Shown one piece after another: positions 17,974 through 25,478 of a stretch of DNA of 36,242 nucleotides. Position numbers and translations under genes: made by a program. How positions within the stretch are numbered: the first letter of the stretch is position 1; each line of letters opens with the position of its first letter. The DNA comes from Planctomycetia bacterium (GTDB lineage Bacteria; Planctomycetota; PLA2; JAEUHO01): positions 1 through 36,242 of the forward strand of contig JAEUHO010000286.1 of NCBI GenBank assembly GCA_016795345.1. The letters are read 5' to 3'. The notes beneath the pieces are model-generated. The model had not been told where the DNA came from. It did no database searches and saw only the letters and a program-made list of their open reading frames with translations.

Positions 17974-20853
17974 TCAGCGACCGGCCGGGGGCCGGACGGG
18001 CCCGACGACGACCTCGACGAGGGCGTCGGGGAAGAGGTGGGCCTTCGCGACCCGCGCCACGTCGTCCGCGGTGACCTTCTCGACGGCGTCGAGGTACCGC
18101 CGCGGGTAGTCGAACCCGAGGCCGTACCGCTCGCACATCGCCAGCAGGGCCAGGAGGTTCTCGGAGCCCTCGCAGGCCGAGACCATGGCGCCCCGCAGCG
18201 CAGCCTTCGCGCCTTCGAGCTCCTCCGGCGTGGCCGGCGAGGTGAAGAGGAGGCCGAGCTGCTCGCGCATCATCGCGCGGGCCCGCACCGAGTCCTCGGG
18301 CTTCGTCCCGGCGAAGATCCGGAAGGTGCCCGGGACGACGCCGGCGCTCGCCGTGATGTTGCCGAAGACGGAGTACGCGAGGCCCGCCTTGTCGCGGATG
18401 TTCTTCGACAGCCGGTCCGTGAAGCCCGAGCCGGTCCCGAACACGTTGTCGAGCACCTCGAGGGCCACGTAGTCCGGGTCGGTCCGCGTGACGCCCAGGT
18501 GCCCGAGGAACACGTTGGTCTGGGCGCGCTCGAGGGCCACCTCGATCGTCGCGGCCGCGCGGGGCGGGAGCGCCGGCAGCTCGACCTTCGGGGCGTCGCC
18601 GCCCGACCAGCCGCCGAGGGCGGCCTCGACCCGGGCGACCACGTCGGCCGCCGGGAGGTCGGTCACGACGAACAACGCCGCGTTCCGCGGCACCCACACC
18701 TTCGCGTGGTGCGCGACGACCTGCTCGCGGGTGAGCGCGGCGACGCTGGCCTTCGTGCCGCGGGGCGAGCGGCCCATGGGGTGCCCCTCGCCGTACACCG
18801 CGGCGTGGAACCGCTGCTGCGCGACGGCGCGCGGGGTGTCGAGCTCCTCGTCGATCGCGGCCGTCTGCTGGGCGCGCACGCGCTCCAGGGCGTCCGCCGC
18901 GAAGGCGGGCGACGTCGCGACCTCGGCGAGCACCGACAACGCGAGGGTCGCGTCGCGCGACAACACCTTCACCGCGACGCCGCCGGCGGCGGTGGAGAGC
19001 TCGCCGCCGACCTCGCCGATCGCGAGCGCGACCTGGTCGCCGGAGCGCTTCGTCGTGCCCTCCTCGAGGAGGCCGCCGGTGAGCGCGTCGAGGCCCGGGG
19101 CCTCCTCGACGAGCCGCCCGTCGAACACGGCGAGGCGCGCGTGGAACACCGGCGACGACGCGCGGGGGAGCACCACCACGCGCAGGCCGTTCGCGAGGAC
19201 CTTGCGCTCGGGCACCAGCGTCAGCGCCCGGTCGATCGCCGACCCGGCCCCGCCGCCGCCGGCCGCTTCGTTGCCGCGCCGCCGCGCGCCCGTCGCGCCC
19301 CTCTCGGCGCGCGCGGGCCCGCCGGCCCCGCCGTCGTCGTCGAGGTCGTCGTCGCCGTCACCGCCATCGCCCCCGGACCCGCCGCCGCCCTCGGCGTCGG
19401 CCGCCTTCGGCACCGACCGCCCGACCACCGCCTTGCTCGGGTCGAACACCCGCGCCGCGGCCGCCTGCACGTCGGCGGCGGTCGAGGCCTCGATCACCTT
19501 CGGGTACCGCACCACGTAGCGCCAGTCGCCGATCACGGCGAGCGCGCCCAGCCGGTTCGCGAGGCCCGACGACGTCGCCTCCGAGAACACCTGCTGGGCG
19601 ACGGCCTTCGCCTTCGCGACCTTCAGCTCGGCCTCCGTCGGGCCGTCCTTCACGAAGTCCGCGAGCACCTGCTTCACCGCGGCCTCGAGGGCGTCGAGCG
19701 TCGTGCCGGGCGCGGGCTGCGCCAGGATCACGAACACGCCGTCGTCGCGCCGGGTGTCGCTGTAACATTGCGCCTCGACGGCCACGCCCGTGTCGACGAG
19801 CAGCCGCTCGAACCGCGACGTCTTGTCGCCCGCGAGGATCGTCGAGACGAGGTCGAGGTGCGGCTCCGTCGGGTCGAGCGTCCGCACCGAGCGGAACGCG
19901 ATCATCAGGCGCGGGACCTGCGTGTCCTGCACCAGCGTGATGCGCGTCTCGCCGCGCGGCGGCGGCTCCTTCATCTCGAACCGCGCCGTGCCGCCGCGCG
20001 GGATCGCGCCGAAGAGCTCGGTGGCGCGCCCGATCGCCCGCGCGCGGTCCACGCCGCCCACGATCACGAGGGTCGCGCGCTCGGGGTGGTAGTGCTTCTT
20101 GTAGTACGCGAGCATCCGCTCGCGCGTCGTCGAGGTGACGTCCTCCTCCCAGCCGATCACCGGGTGGTGGTAGCGCCCCACCGGGAACACCGCGGAGCCG
20201 ACCGTCTCCATGAGGACGTCGTTCGGGTCGTCGAGCCCGATGTAGAGCTCGTTCAGCACGACCTTCTTCTCGCTGTCGAACTCGCCCTGCGGGCAGTTCG
20301 AGTTCCGCATGCGGTCGGCCTCGATCTCGAGGGCCACCTCCCACCGGTCCGCGGGGAACGAGAAGTGGTACTCGGTCGCGTCGTTCCGCGTCGAGGCGTT
20401 GTTCGTGCCGCCGTTGCGCTGCGTGAGCCGGTCGATCTCGCCCGGCGCCAGCTTCTCGGTGCCCTTGAACAACATGTGCTCGAGGTAGTGCGAGAGGCCG
20501 GTCTCGCCCACGCTCTCGTCGCGCGAGCCGACGGCGTACCAGATCATGCAGGTGACCATCGGGTTGTCGGGCTGGGGCTTCACGAGGATCGTGAGCCCGT
20601 TGCCGAGCACGGTCTCCGAGACGCCGCTGGCCTCGTCGACGACGGTCTTCGGGGCGGGGGTCGCTTCGGGCACGGGCGTACCTCGCGAGAGTTGGGTCAC
20701 GACGAGCGGCACGCCCGCGGCGTCGGTGGCCACGGACGCGACCCCCGCCGTCGGGCAGCAGCGCGAACGCGCGCCGTGGCAGCCGACGGACGCGGACACG
20801 ACGGCGAGCAGGGCGACGGACAGGGCGGCGGACAACGGGACGGTACGGCGCAC
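17974..20853 (-). CDS. two-domain M16 zinc peptidase lipoprotein (pitrilysin family)
   Basis: 959 residues. A signal peptide ends in a lipobox-like SVGC with C25 as the likely lipidated residue. The first M16 half (about 75-480) has the inverted zinc motif H122-YL-E125-H126 and the distal ligand E202 (VVLNELYIGLDD), so it is catalytic. An acidic Gly/Asp linker (about 490-540) follows. A second M16 half (about 560-955) has LDALTGGLLEEGT in place of HxxEH and is probably non-catalytic, completing the clam-shell chamber. The enzyme likely degrades peptides at the cell envelope. The GTG at 20853 was chosen because it gives the signal peptide and has GGAG six bases upstream; the open frame extends further but into repeat sequence. 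Confidence 0.9.
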   Translation of the reverse strand: MRRTVPLSAALSVALLAVVSASVGCHGARSRCCPTAGVASVATDAAGVPLVVTQLSRGTPVPEATPAPKTVVDEASGVSETVLGNGLTILVKPQPDNPMVTCMIWYAVGSRDESVGETGLSHYLEHMLFKGTEKLAPGEIDRLTQRNGGTNNASTRNDATEYHFSFPADRWEVALEIEADRMRNSNCPQGEFDSEKKVVLNELYIGLDDPNDVLMETVGSAVFPVGRYHHPVIGWEEDVTSTTRERMLAYYKKHYHPERATLVIVGGVDRARAIGRATELFGAIPRGGTARFEMKEPPPRGETRITLVQDTQVPRLMIAFRSVRTLDPTEPHLDLVSTILAGDKTSRFERLLVDTGVAVEAQCYSDTRRDDGVFVILAQPAPGTTLDALEAAVKQVLADFVKDGPTEAELKVAKAKAVAQQVFSEATSSGLANRLGALAVIGDWRYVVRYPKVIEASTAADVQAAAARVFDPSKAVVGRSVPKAADAEGGGGSGGDGGDGDDDLDDDGGAGGPARAERGATGARRRGNEAAGGGGAGSAIDRALTLVPERKVLANGLRVVVLPRASSPVFHARLAVFDGRLVEEAPGLDALTGGLLEEGTTKRSGDQVALAIGEVGGELSTAAGGVAVKVLSRDATLALSVLAEVATSPAFAADALERVRAQQTAAIDEELDTPRAVAQQRFHAAVYGEGHPMGRSPRGTKASVAALTREQVVAHHAKVWVPRNAALFVVTDLPAADVVARVEAALGGWSGGDAPKVELPALPPRAAATIEVALERAQTNVFLGHLGVTRTDPDYVALEVLDNVFGTGSGFTDRLSKNIRDKAGLAYSVFGNITASAGVVPGTFRIFAGTKPEDSVRARAMMREQLGLLFTSPATPEELEGAKAALRGAMVSACEGSENLLALLAMCERYGLGFDYPRRYLDAVEKVTADDVARVAKAHLFPDALVEVVVGPVRPPAGR

Positions 20854-20891
20854 GGAGGGCTCCGATCGGGACGGAAAGGGGCGTGGGACCG

Positions 20892-20917
20892 CGAGGCCCG
20901 GCGGCCGCCGGGCCTCG
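20892..20917. repeat. palindromic intergenic repeat, family A
   Basis: A perfect 26-bp palindrome with arms CGAGGCCCGGCGG / CCGCCGGGCCTCG. It lies in the 82-bp gap between the pseudouridine synthase gene and the M16 peptidase gene, 18 bp beyond the synthase stop. Confidence 0.88.
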
Positions 20918-20935
20918 GGTCGCGGGAGGAGGACG

Positions 20936-22054
20936 TTACTCGTAGACGCGACGCGGCGGCGGGGCGTCGTCGCCCGGGCCGCGGTCGTTGCCGGGGCCCC
21001 CATCGGGTCCACCGCCGAATCCGCCACGGGGCGGGCCGTACGGCCGACGGGGGCCGCCGAAGCCGCCGCCGCGCGGACCGCGGGGGCCGCCGGGGCCTCG
21101 CGGCCCGCCGAACCCGCCGCCGCGGGGGCCGTCGGGCCCGCCGCCGAAGCCGCCGCCGCGGGGTCCGCGGCCGCCACCGGCGCGCTTGGGCCGGAAGGGC
21201 CGGCCGACCCGCGGGGGCTTCGCGGGGAGCTCGGCGTCCCACGCGTCCTTGTTGGCGCGGTAGAGCGCCTCGGCCTCGCCGACGAACGCGAGGTCCTTCG
21301 GCGTGAGCTTGGCGTACGAGCCGAGGGGCAGGTCGCCGAGCTCGAGGGGGCCGAGCTTCACGCGGGTGAGGCGGCGGACCTGGAGGCCGACGCGCGCGAA
21401 GATGCGGCGCACCTCGCGGTTGCGGCCCTCGAACAGGGTGATCTCGACGAGCGTCTCGTTGCGCTTCGGGTTGCGCGCGATCGCGCGCACGCGCGCGGGC
21501 GAGGCCTTGCCCTCGGAGAGCCACACGCCGGCCTCGACCTGCGCCAGCATCTCGCGGGTCATCTCGCCGCGCACGACGACGTGGTACGTCTTCTCGATGC
21601 GGTAGCGCGGGTGGCAGATGATGTTCGTGATGGCGCCGTCGTTGGTCACGACGATGAGGCCGGTGCTCTCGGCGTCGAGGCGGCCGACGGTGTAGACGCG
21701 GTGTTTCTCGTCGCGCACGACGTCCACGGCGCGCATGCGGCCGCGTTCGTCGGAGTTGGTGCAGATGACACCCGCGGGCTTGTGGAGGATGTAGTAGACC
21801 TTCTCCTCCGCGGCCACGCGCTCGCCGTCGAGCAGGATCTTGTCGCTGGTCGGGTCCACCTTGGTGCCGAGCTTCGTGACGACCTTGCCGTTCACGCTGA
21901 CGCGGCCCTGCTCGATGAACGTCTCGCACTCGCGGCGCGAGCCGGCGCCGGTCGAGGCGAGGTACTTGTGGAGCCGGACGCGGCCCGACGCGTCCACCTC
22001 GTCGTCGCCACGGGGGGTGCGGGCGGGCGTCCCTTCGGACTTCTTGCTGCTCAC
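20936..22054 (-). CDS. 16S/23S rRNA pseudouridine synthase (RsuA/RluB family) with low-complexity tail
   Basis: 372 residues. An S4 RNA-binding domain (about 26-75, RLHKYLASTGAGSRRECETF) precedes the catalytic domain (about 85-260). The catalytic Asp is D127 in GRLDAESTGL, and the later KTYHVVVRG and GRNREVRRIF motifs are typical. The length of the core and motifs fit RluB best, but RsuA or RluE cannot be excluded. From about residue 285 to the end there is a Gly/Arg/Pro/Phe tail with repeated RGGGFGG and GPRG units, which may add non-specific RNA binding. The GTG start has AGGA upstream, and a TAGACT -10 candidate lies at 22169-22174. Confidence 0.9.
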   Translation of the reverse strand: MSSKKSEGTPARTPRGDDEVDASGRVRLHKYLASTGAGSRRECETFIEQGRVSVNGKVVTKLGTKVDPTSDKILLDGERVAAEEKVYYILHKPAGVICTNSDERGRMRAVDVVRDEKHRVYTVGRLDAESTGLIVVTNDGAITNIICHPRYRIEKTYHVVVRGEMTREMLAQVEAGVWLSEGKASPARVRAIARNPKRNETLVEITLFEGRNREVRRIFARVGLQVRRLTRVKLGPLELGDLPLGSYAKLTPKDLAFVGEAEALYRANKDAWDAELPAKPPRVGRPFRPKRAGGGRGPRGGGFGGGPDGPRGGGFGGPRGPGGPRGPRGGGFGGPRRPYGPPRGGFGGGPDGGPGNDRGPGDDAPPPRRVYE

Positions 22055-22168
22055 GGTCGGTTCCTTCCGCCCCGGGCGCCGTCACGGCGATCGGGGGCCA
22101 CGCCCGCGGTCTCCCGGCCGGTGAGCCGGTCTCGCAGCCGCGGCGGGTGCGCGGGTGCGTCGCCGGGG

Positions 22169-22174
22169 AGTCTA
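22169..22174 (-). promoter_or_regulatory. candidate -10 element (TAGACT) of the pseudouridine synthase gene
   Basis: The minus strand reads TAGACT about 115 bases before the GTG start. It is the same hexamer as the mobB candidate. The rest of the 245-bp gap (22055-22299) is GC-rich and shows no ORF that looks coding. Confidence 0.35.
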
Positions 22175-22299
22175 GCGGGCAGCCGGGGGCCTGGCGCGGC
22201 GGGACCCGGCGGGCGTCCCGGGCGAGGGCCCCGGCGCGTGCGCAACGCGGCCGGTCGTCGGACGCGAACGACCCCGGGGCCGGCTCGCCCCGCCGAGGG

Positions 22300-23568
22300 T
22301 CAGCGGACGCCGGAGAGCCGCGGGCTGCGGGCCGGGGGCGGCGGCGGCGGGGCCTTCGTCGCCGGTGCCGGGGGGGGTGCCACTGGCGCCGACGCGGCCG
22401 GGGGCGGCGGCGGCGGCTGGGGCGCGGGGGCCGCGGGGTCCACGGGTAGGTCCGTCACCGGCGACGGCGGCGGGGCGGGATCCTGCGGGACCAGCACCGG
22501 TCCGGTCGCGGGCCTCGCGTCGGTCGGGGGCAGCGGCGCCGGCGGCGGAGGCGGCGGCGGGCCCGTCGGATCCCCGGCGGCCGGGGCCGCGGATCGTCCG
22601 GGGACGGGGAACACGGGCGCCTTGGGCGCGTCCGCGGGCACGCCAGGGAGATCGTCCTCGCCGAGGACGGCGGGCGGCGGCGCGGCCGGCGGCGGGGTCC
22701 CCGCCCCGACCCCGGGGCGCGGGGCGCCGGGCGCGGCGCCGGTCGGCGCGGCGTAGTCGGAGCCCGGCAGGGCGTCGTCGGTCGTCACGGCCGGCGGGGC
22801 CGCGGCGGCGTCCGCGGCGGCGGCGGGCCTGGCGCCCGTGAGCAGGCCGGGCGGCGGGGCGGGCGACCGCGTGCCGCCGAGGATGGGCGCGCCGCCCTCG
22901 ACGCCCGCCGCCTCCTTGGCGCGGCCCGCGTTGCGCAGCAGGTCCGCGAGGCGCTTGCGGACCCGGAGGGCATACGTGTCGTCGAGCGTCATCTCGCCGA
23001 GCGCGGCGCGGTAGTGCGACTCGGCGCTCACGAGGTCGCCGGCGCTGGCGTAGCCGTCGCCGGACTTGACGAGGTCGACGACGCGGCGGCCGAGCGTGGT
23101 CGGGGTAACGCGGAAGCCCTTGATCTCGATCCAGGGGCGCTCGCGGTAGACGTCCTTGACGAGGCCCGTGATCTCGATGCGGGTGAACGGGGCGAGGCGG
23201 GAGAGCTCCGGGCCCTGCGGGTGGTCGCGCCGGAGATAGAGGTACGGGAAGTCGTCGTCGAGGAACGCGCGCTGCTCCCAGAGCGGCGAGCCGTCCTTCC
23301 ACGCGGTGAAGTTGAGGAACTTCTCGGCGTGGAACGACGTGAAGTACGGCGAGAAGACGTTGTCGGGCGCATGGAAGATGCACGCGAACGTGACGGTCTT
23401 CCCCTCCCAGCGGCGCGGCTCGGCGATGAGGTCGGCGAGCGGGACGGGCTCGCCCTTGTCGAGGTCGTCCCACCAGCCGGCGGCGGCGGGGGACGGCGCG
23501 GCCCCGTGCACGAGGCACGCGAGGCCCAGGGCGAACGCGAACCCGGCGGCGGAGACGGCGCGGCGCAT
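22300..23568 (-). CDS. secreted protein with an OB-like domain, helical segment and long Pro-rich tail
   Basis: 422 residues, not recognised as a named family. A signal peptide (about 1-29) ends near HGAAPSPAAAG. Residues about 50-160 look like a beta-rich OB-type fold (RRWEGKTVTFACIFHAPDN, FTRIEITGLVKDVYRERPW). A TPR-like helical part spans about 160-205. The remaining half is low-complexity Pro/Ala, with runs of PPPPPP, and is probably disordered or envelope-spanning. The ATG at 23568 has a perfect -10 (TATACT) six bases upstream and no Shine-Dalgarno, so the mRNA is probably leaderless. It could act in envelope structure; no enzymatic motif is visible. Confidence 0.75.
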   Translation of the reverse strand: MRRAVSAAGFAFALGLACLVHGAAPSPAAAGWWDDLDKGEPVPLADLIAEPRRWEGKTVTFACIFHAPDNVFSPYFTSFHAEKFLNFTAWKDGSPLWEQRAFLDDDFPYLYLRRDHPQGPELSRLAPFTRIEITGLVKDVYRERPWIEIKGFRVTPTTLGRRVVDLVKSGDGYASAGDLVSAESHYRAALGEMTLDDTYALRVRKRLADLLRNAGRAKEAAGVEGGAPILGGTRSPAPPPGLLTGARPAAAADAAAAPPAVTTDDALPGSDYAAPTGAAPGAPRPGVGAGTPPPAAPPPAVLGEDDLPGVPADAPKAPVFPVPGRSAAPAAGDPTGPPPPPPPAPLPPTDARPATGPVLVPQDPAPPPSPVTDLPVDPAAPAPQPPPPPPAASAPVAPPPAPATKAPPPPPPARSPRLSGVR

Positions 23569-23574
23569 CCCCGG

Positions 23575-23580
23575 AGTATA
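23575..23580 (-). promoter_or_regulatory. -10 box TATACT for a leaderless mRNA
   Basis: TATACT on the minus strand is separated from the ATG by six bases (CCGGGG). It is the closest match to the TATAAT consensus among the leaderless candidates in this window. Confidence 0.6.
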
Positions 23581-23620
23581 GGCCCGGTGGAGCGCGCGAG
23601 CGCGCGGGCCTTGCGGTCCC
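23581..23620. repeat. degenerate family A repeat with GC hairpin
   Basis: Outer GGCCCG and CGGGCC match family A arms, and the right flank reads TTGCGGTCCC. The core GCGCGC-GA-GCGCGC (23592-23605) is a perfect 6-bp stem. It lies downstream of the FlgM-like gene and directly upstream of the TATACT box. Confidence 0.45.
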
Positions 23621-23645
23621 GGGAGTCCGACCGCCGCCGGAGGCG

Positions 23646-23978
23646 TCACTCGCCGCGGCGGATGAGGCGTTCGATGCCGTCGCGGACGACGTCGTCGGAC
23701 GGGTAGGTGCCCGAGCGGATGGCCTCGCGGAGGGCCTTCAGCGCGGCGGGGCCGATGGGCTTCATCGGCTTCCGGGCGACCGGCGGGAGCACGGCGCCGC
23801 CCTCCCCCGATGCCCGATCCGCCGGGGCGCGATCCGCTTGGATCGGATCCGCCGGGCCCGGATCCGCCGGGATCACGTTCCGCTCGACCGGGGCCGCAGT
23901 CTGCGGGGCCGGCGTGGGCGTGCGGTGGGCGGCCTTCCGGTCGGAGGACGTCGCGTCGGAGTCGGCGACAGGGCGCAC
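23646..23978 (-). CDS. small FlgM-like (anti-sigma-28) protein
   Basis: 110 residues from the GTG at 23978, which has GGAG eight bases upstream. A longer frame from GTG 24062 (138 residues) has no ribosome site. The first two thirds are Pro/Ala-rich and probably disordered. The C-terminus PAALKALREAIRSGTYPSDD followed by VVRDGIERLIRRGE resembles the sigma-28-binding end of FlgM (compare LREAIANGTY...). FlgM holds FliA inactive until the flagellar hook is complete. The call rests on this short motif alone. No flagellar genes are nearby, and a sigma-28-like promoter candidate lies upstream at 24082-24109. Confidence 0.5.
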   Translation of the reverse strand: MRPVADSDATSSDRKAAHRTPTPAPQTAAPVERNVIPADPGPADPIQADRAPADRASGEGGAVLPPVARKPMKPIGPAALKALREAIRSGTYPSDDVVRDGIERLIRRGE

Positions 23979-24081
23979 GGCAGCGTCTCCGGGACTAGGA
24001 AGGGACCGGACGGGACCGGACGCCGGGGGCGCGGCGCGGCGGGCAGACCCCGTCGCCGTCACGTCGTCCGGCCAAGGAAAG

Positions 24082-24109
24082 GAATCGGATGCGGGGGCGA
24101 TTCTCTTGA
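24082..24109 (-). promoter_or_regulatory. possible sigma-28-like promoter upstream of the FlgM-like gene
   Basis: The minus strand has TCAAGAGA (24109-24102), 12 bases, then TCCGATTC (24089-24082). Enterobacterial sigma-28 sites are TAAAGTTT-N11-GCCGATAA, so the core CCGAT and part of the -35 match, with one extra spacer base. It lies about 100 bp before the chosen start. The -35 half overlaps a hairpin after rsmD. Confidence 0.25.
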
Positions 24110-24130
24110 CGCGGGCCCCAGGGCGTCAAG
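24105..24130 (-). terminator. hairpin overlapping the rsmD stop codon
   Basis: CTTGACGC (24105-24112) and GCGTCAAG (24123-24130) form a perfect 8-bp stem with a 10-base GC-rich loop. The rsmD stop codon lies in the right arm. No T tract follows. Confidence 0.4.
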
Positions 24131-24677
24131 GGGGCGGTGGCGGGACGGCGCGGACCCAGGCCCAGGCGACGTCGCCCTGGGGGCGGTGCTCGACGACGCG
24201 CCAGCGGGGGTCGGCGGGAATCGTGGCGCGGGTGGGCAGCTTGACGACGACGAGGCCGTCGGGGCCGGCGGCGGCGACGGCGGCGGCGAGGAAGGGGCGG
24301 GCGGTGTCGGCGGCGTCCCAGACGGGGAACGGGGGATCGAGGAAGACGAGGTCGAAGGGGCCGGGGGGCGCGAGGCGGCGGGCGTCGCCGACGAGGACGG
24401 TGGCGACGGCGGTGCAGCCGCGGTCGGCGAGCCAGCGGCGGAGCGCGTCGGCGGTGCGGCGGTCGCTCTCGACGAGGACGAGGGAGGCGGTGCCGAGGGA
24501 GAGGGCTTCGAGGCCGAGGCCGCCGACGCCGGCGCAGAGGTCGAGGACGCGGGCGCCCTCGAGGACGGGGAGGAGCGCGGTGAAGAGGCTCTGGCGGACG
24601 CGCCCCCCCACCGGGCGGACGTCGGGGCCCGCGACGGGGAGGAGGGCGTTCTTGAAGCGGCCGGCACCGATGCGCAC
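24126..24677 (-). CDS. rsmD: 16S rRNA (guanine966-N2)-methyltransferase RsmD
   Basis: 183 residues, close to the usual length. RsmD methylates G966 of 16S rRNA using S-adenosylmethionine. The SAM-binding motif VLDLCAGVGGLGLEALS is at 44-60, the acidic motif II is in VLVES (67-71), and the catalytic DPPF is at 114-117 (LVFLDPPFPVW). The N-terminus RIGAGRFKN matches the family start. The start codon is GTG (24677-24675) with a TAGCGT hexamer six bases upstream and no Shine-Dalgarno, so it is a leaderless candidate. The tail ends in a run of prolines. The gene is divergent from the pdxJ-like gene. Confidence 0.92.
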   Translation of the reverse strand: MRIGAGRFKNALLPVAGPDVRPVGGRVRQSLFTALLPVLEGARVLDLCAGVGGLGLEALSLGTASLVLVESDRRTADALRRWLADRGCTAVATVLVGDARRLAPPGPFDLVFLDPPFPVWDAADTARPFLAAAVAAAGPDGLVVVKLPTRATIPADPRWRVVEHRPQGDVAWAWVRAVPPPPP

Positions 24678-24683
24678 GGCCCC

Positions 24684-24689
24684 ACGCTA
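24684..24689 (-). promoter_or_regulatory. -10-like TAGCGT for leaderless rsmD
   Basis: The minus strand reads TAGCGT followed by six bases (GGGGCC) and the GTG start codon, the same geometry as four other genes in this window. Confidence 0.45.
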
Positions 24690-24743
24690 CCGCGTGCGTT
24701 GGTGGGACGCACGGACGCGGCTACCCTCCCGCCGGAGGCCACG

Positions 24744-25478
24744 ATGATCCGACTCGGCGTAGGGCTCGGCGCGGTCGCGGCGGTGCGGCAGGCGCTCGGC
24801 GGGCGGGAGCCCGACCTCGGGGCGGCGGCGCACGGGTGCAAGCTGGGCGGGGCGGACCACGTGGTGGTGCGGGCGACGACGGCGAAGGCGCCGGTGACGG
24901 AGCGCGACGTGGCGGCGCTGGTCGAGGGCGGCGTGCTGCCGGTGTGGATGTCGATCGAGCCGGACGCGGCGCTCGTGGCGTGGGCGCTGGCCGCGAAGCC
25001 GGCGGGGGTCGTGCTGGCGCCGGCGCCGCGGAGCGCGGGCGGACTGGAGCTCGGGACGCGAGGCCCGGCGGTCGAGCGGGCGCTCGGCGAGCTGCGGGCG
25101 GCCGGGATCGCGACGGCGGTCGTCGTGGACCCGGACGAGCAGGCGCTGGTGGCGGCGACGGGCGTCGGCGCGGAGCGGGTGGAGCTCGCGACGGGGCGGT
25201 TCGTGGGCGCGACGGGCGAGGACGCGCGCGTGGCGGCGTTCCGCGCGATCGCGCGCGCGGCGGCGACGGCGAGCGCGTTGATGCTGCGCGTGTCGGCGGG
25301 CGGCGCGCTCGGGCTGCTCGACGCGGAGCGCGTGGCGACGGTGCCGGAGGTCGAGGCGATCGTGATCGGGCGGGCGGTCGCGGCGCGGGCCGTGTTCGAG
25401 GGGCTGGCGCGGGCGACGGAGGCGTTCGGGCGGCGGATCGGCGCGGTGGCGCCGGCCGCGGAGGAGGAGGGATCGTGA
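24744..25478 (+). CDS. PdxJ-like TIM-barrel protein lacking the PdxJ catalytic residues
   Basis: 244 residues that align over their full length with pyridoxine 5'-phosphate synthase PdxJ. Examples are IRLGVGLGAVAAVRQALGGR against LGVNIDHIATLRNARG, TERDV against TDRDV, AAGIATAVVVDPDEQ against DAGIQVSLFIDADEEQ, and IGRAVAARAVFEGL against IGHAIIGRAVMTGL. The residues PdxJ needs are replaced: the NIDH motif is GLGA, the HLREDRRH motif is RATTAKAP, VNAGHG is VSAGGA and NIGH is VIGR. It is therefore unlikely to make pyridoxine phosphate. It has GGAGG five bases before the ATG, and its stop overlaps the dapA start (GTGA). Function is unknown; a regulatory or changed-substrate role is possible. Confidence 0.75.
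   Translation: MIRLGVGLGAVAAVRQALGGREPDLGAAAHGCKLGGADHVVVRATTAKAPVTERDVAALVEGGVLPVWMSIEPDAALVAWALAAKPAGVVLAPAPRSAGGLELGTRGPAVERALGELRAAGIATAVVVDPDEQALVAATGVGAERVELATGRFVGATGEDARVAAFRAIARAAATASALMLRVSAGGALGLLDAERVATVPEVEAIVIGRAVAARAVFEGLARATEAFGRRIGAVAPAAEEEGS

Noticed and set aside
18037-21306. 1089-residue plus-strand open frame across the M16 peptidase gene
   Set aside because: The minus strand encodes a complete M16 peptidase with zinc motif, signal peptide and ribosome site. The plus frame is a low-complexity shadow.
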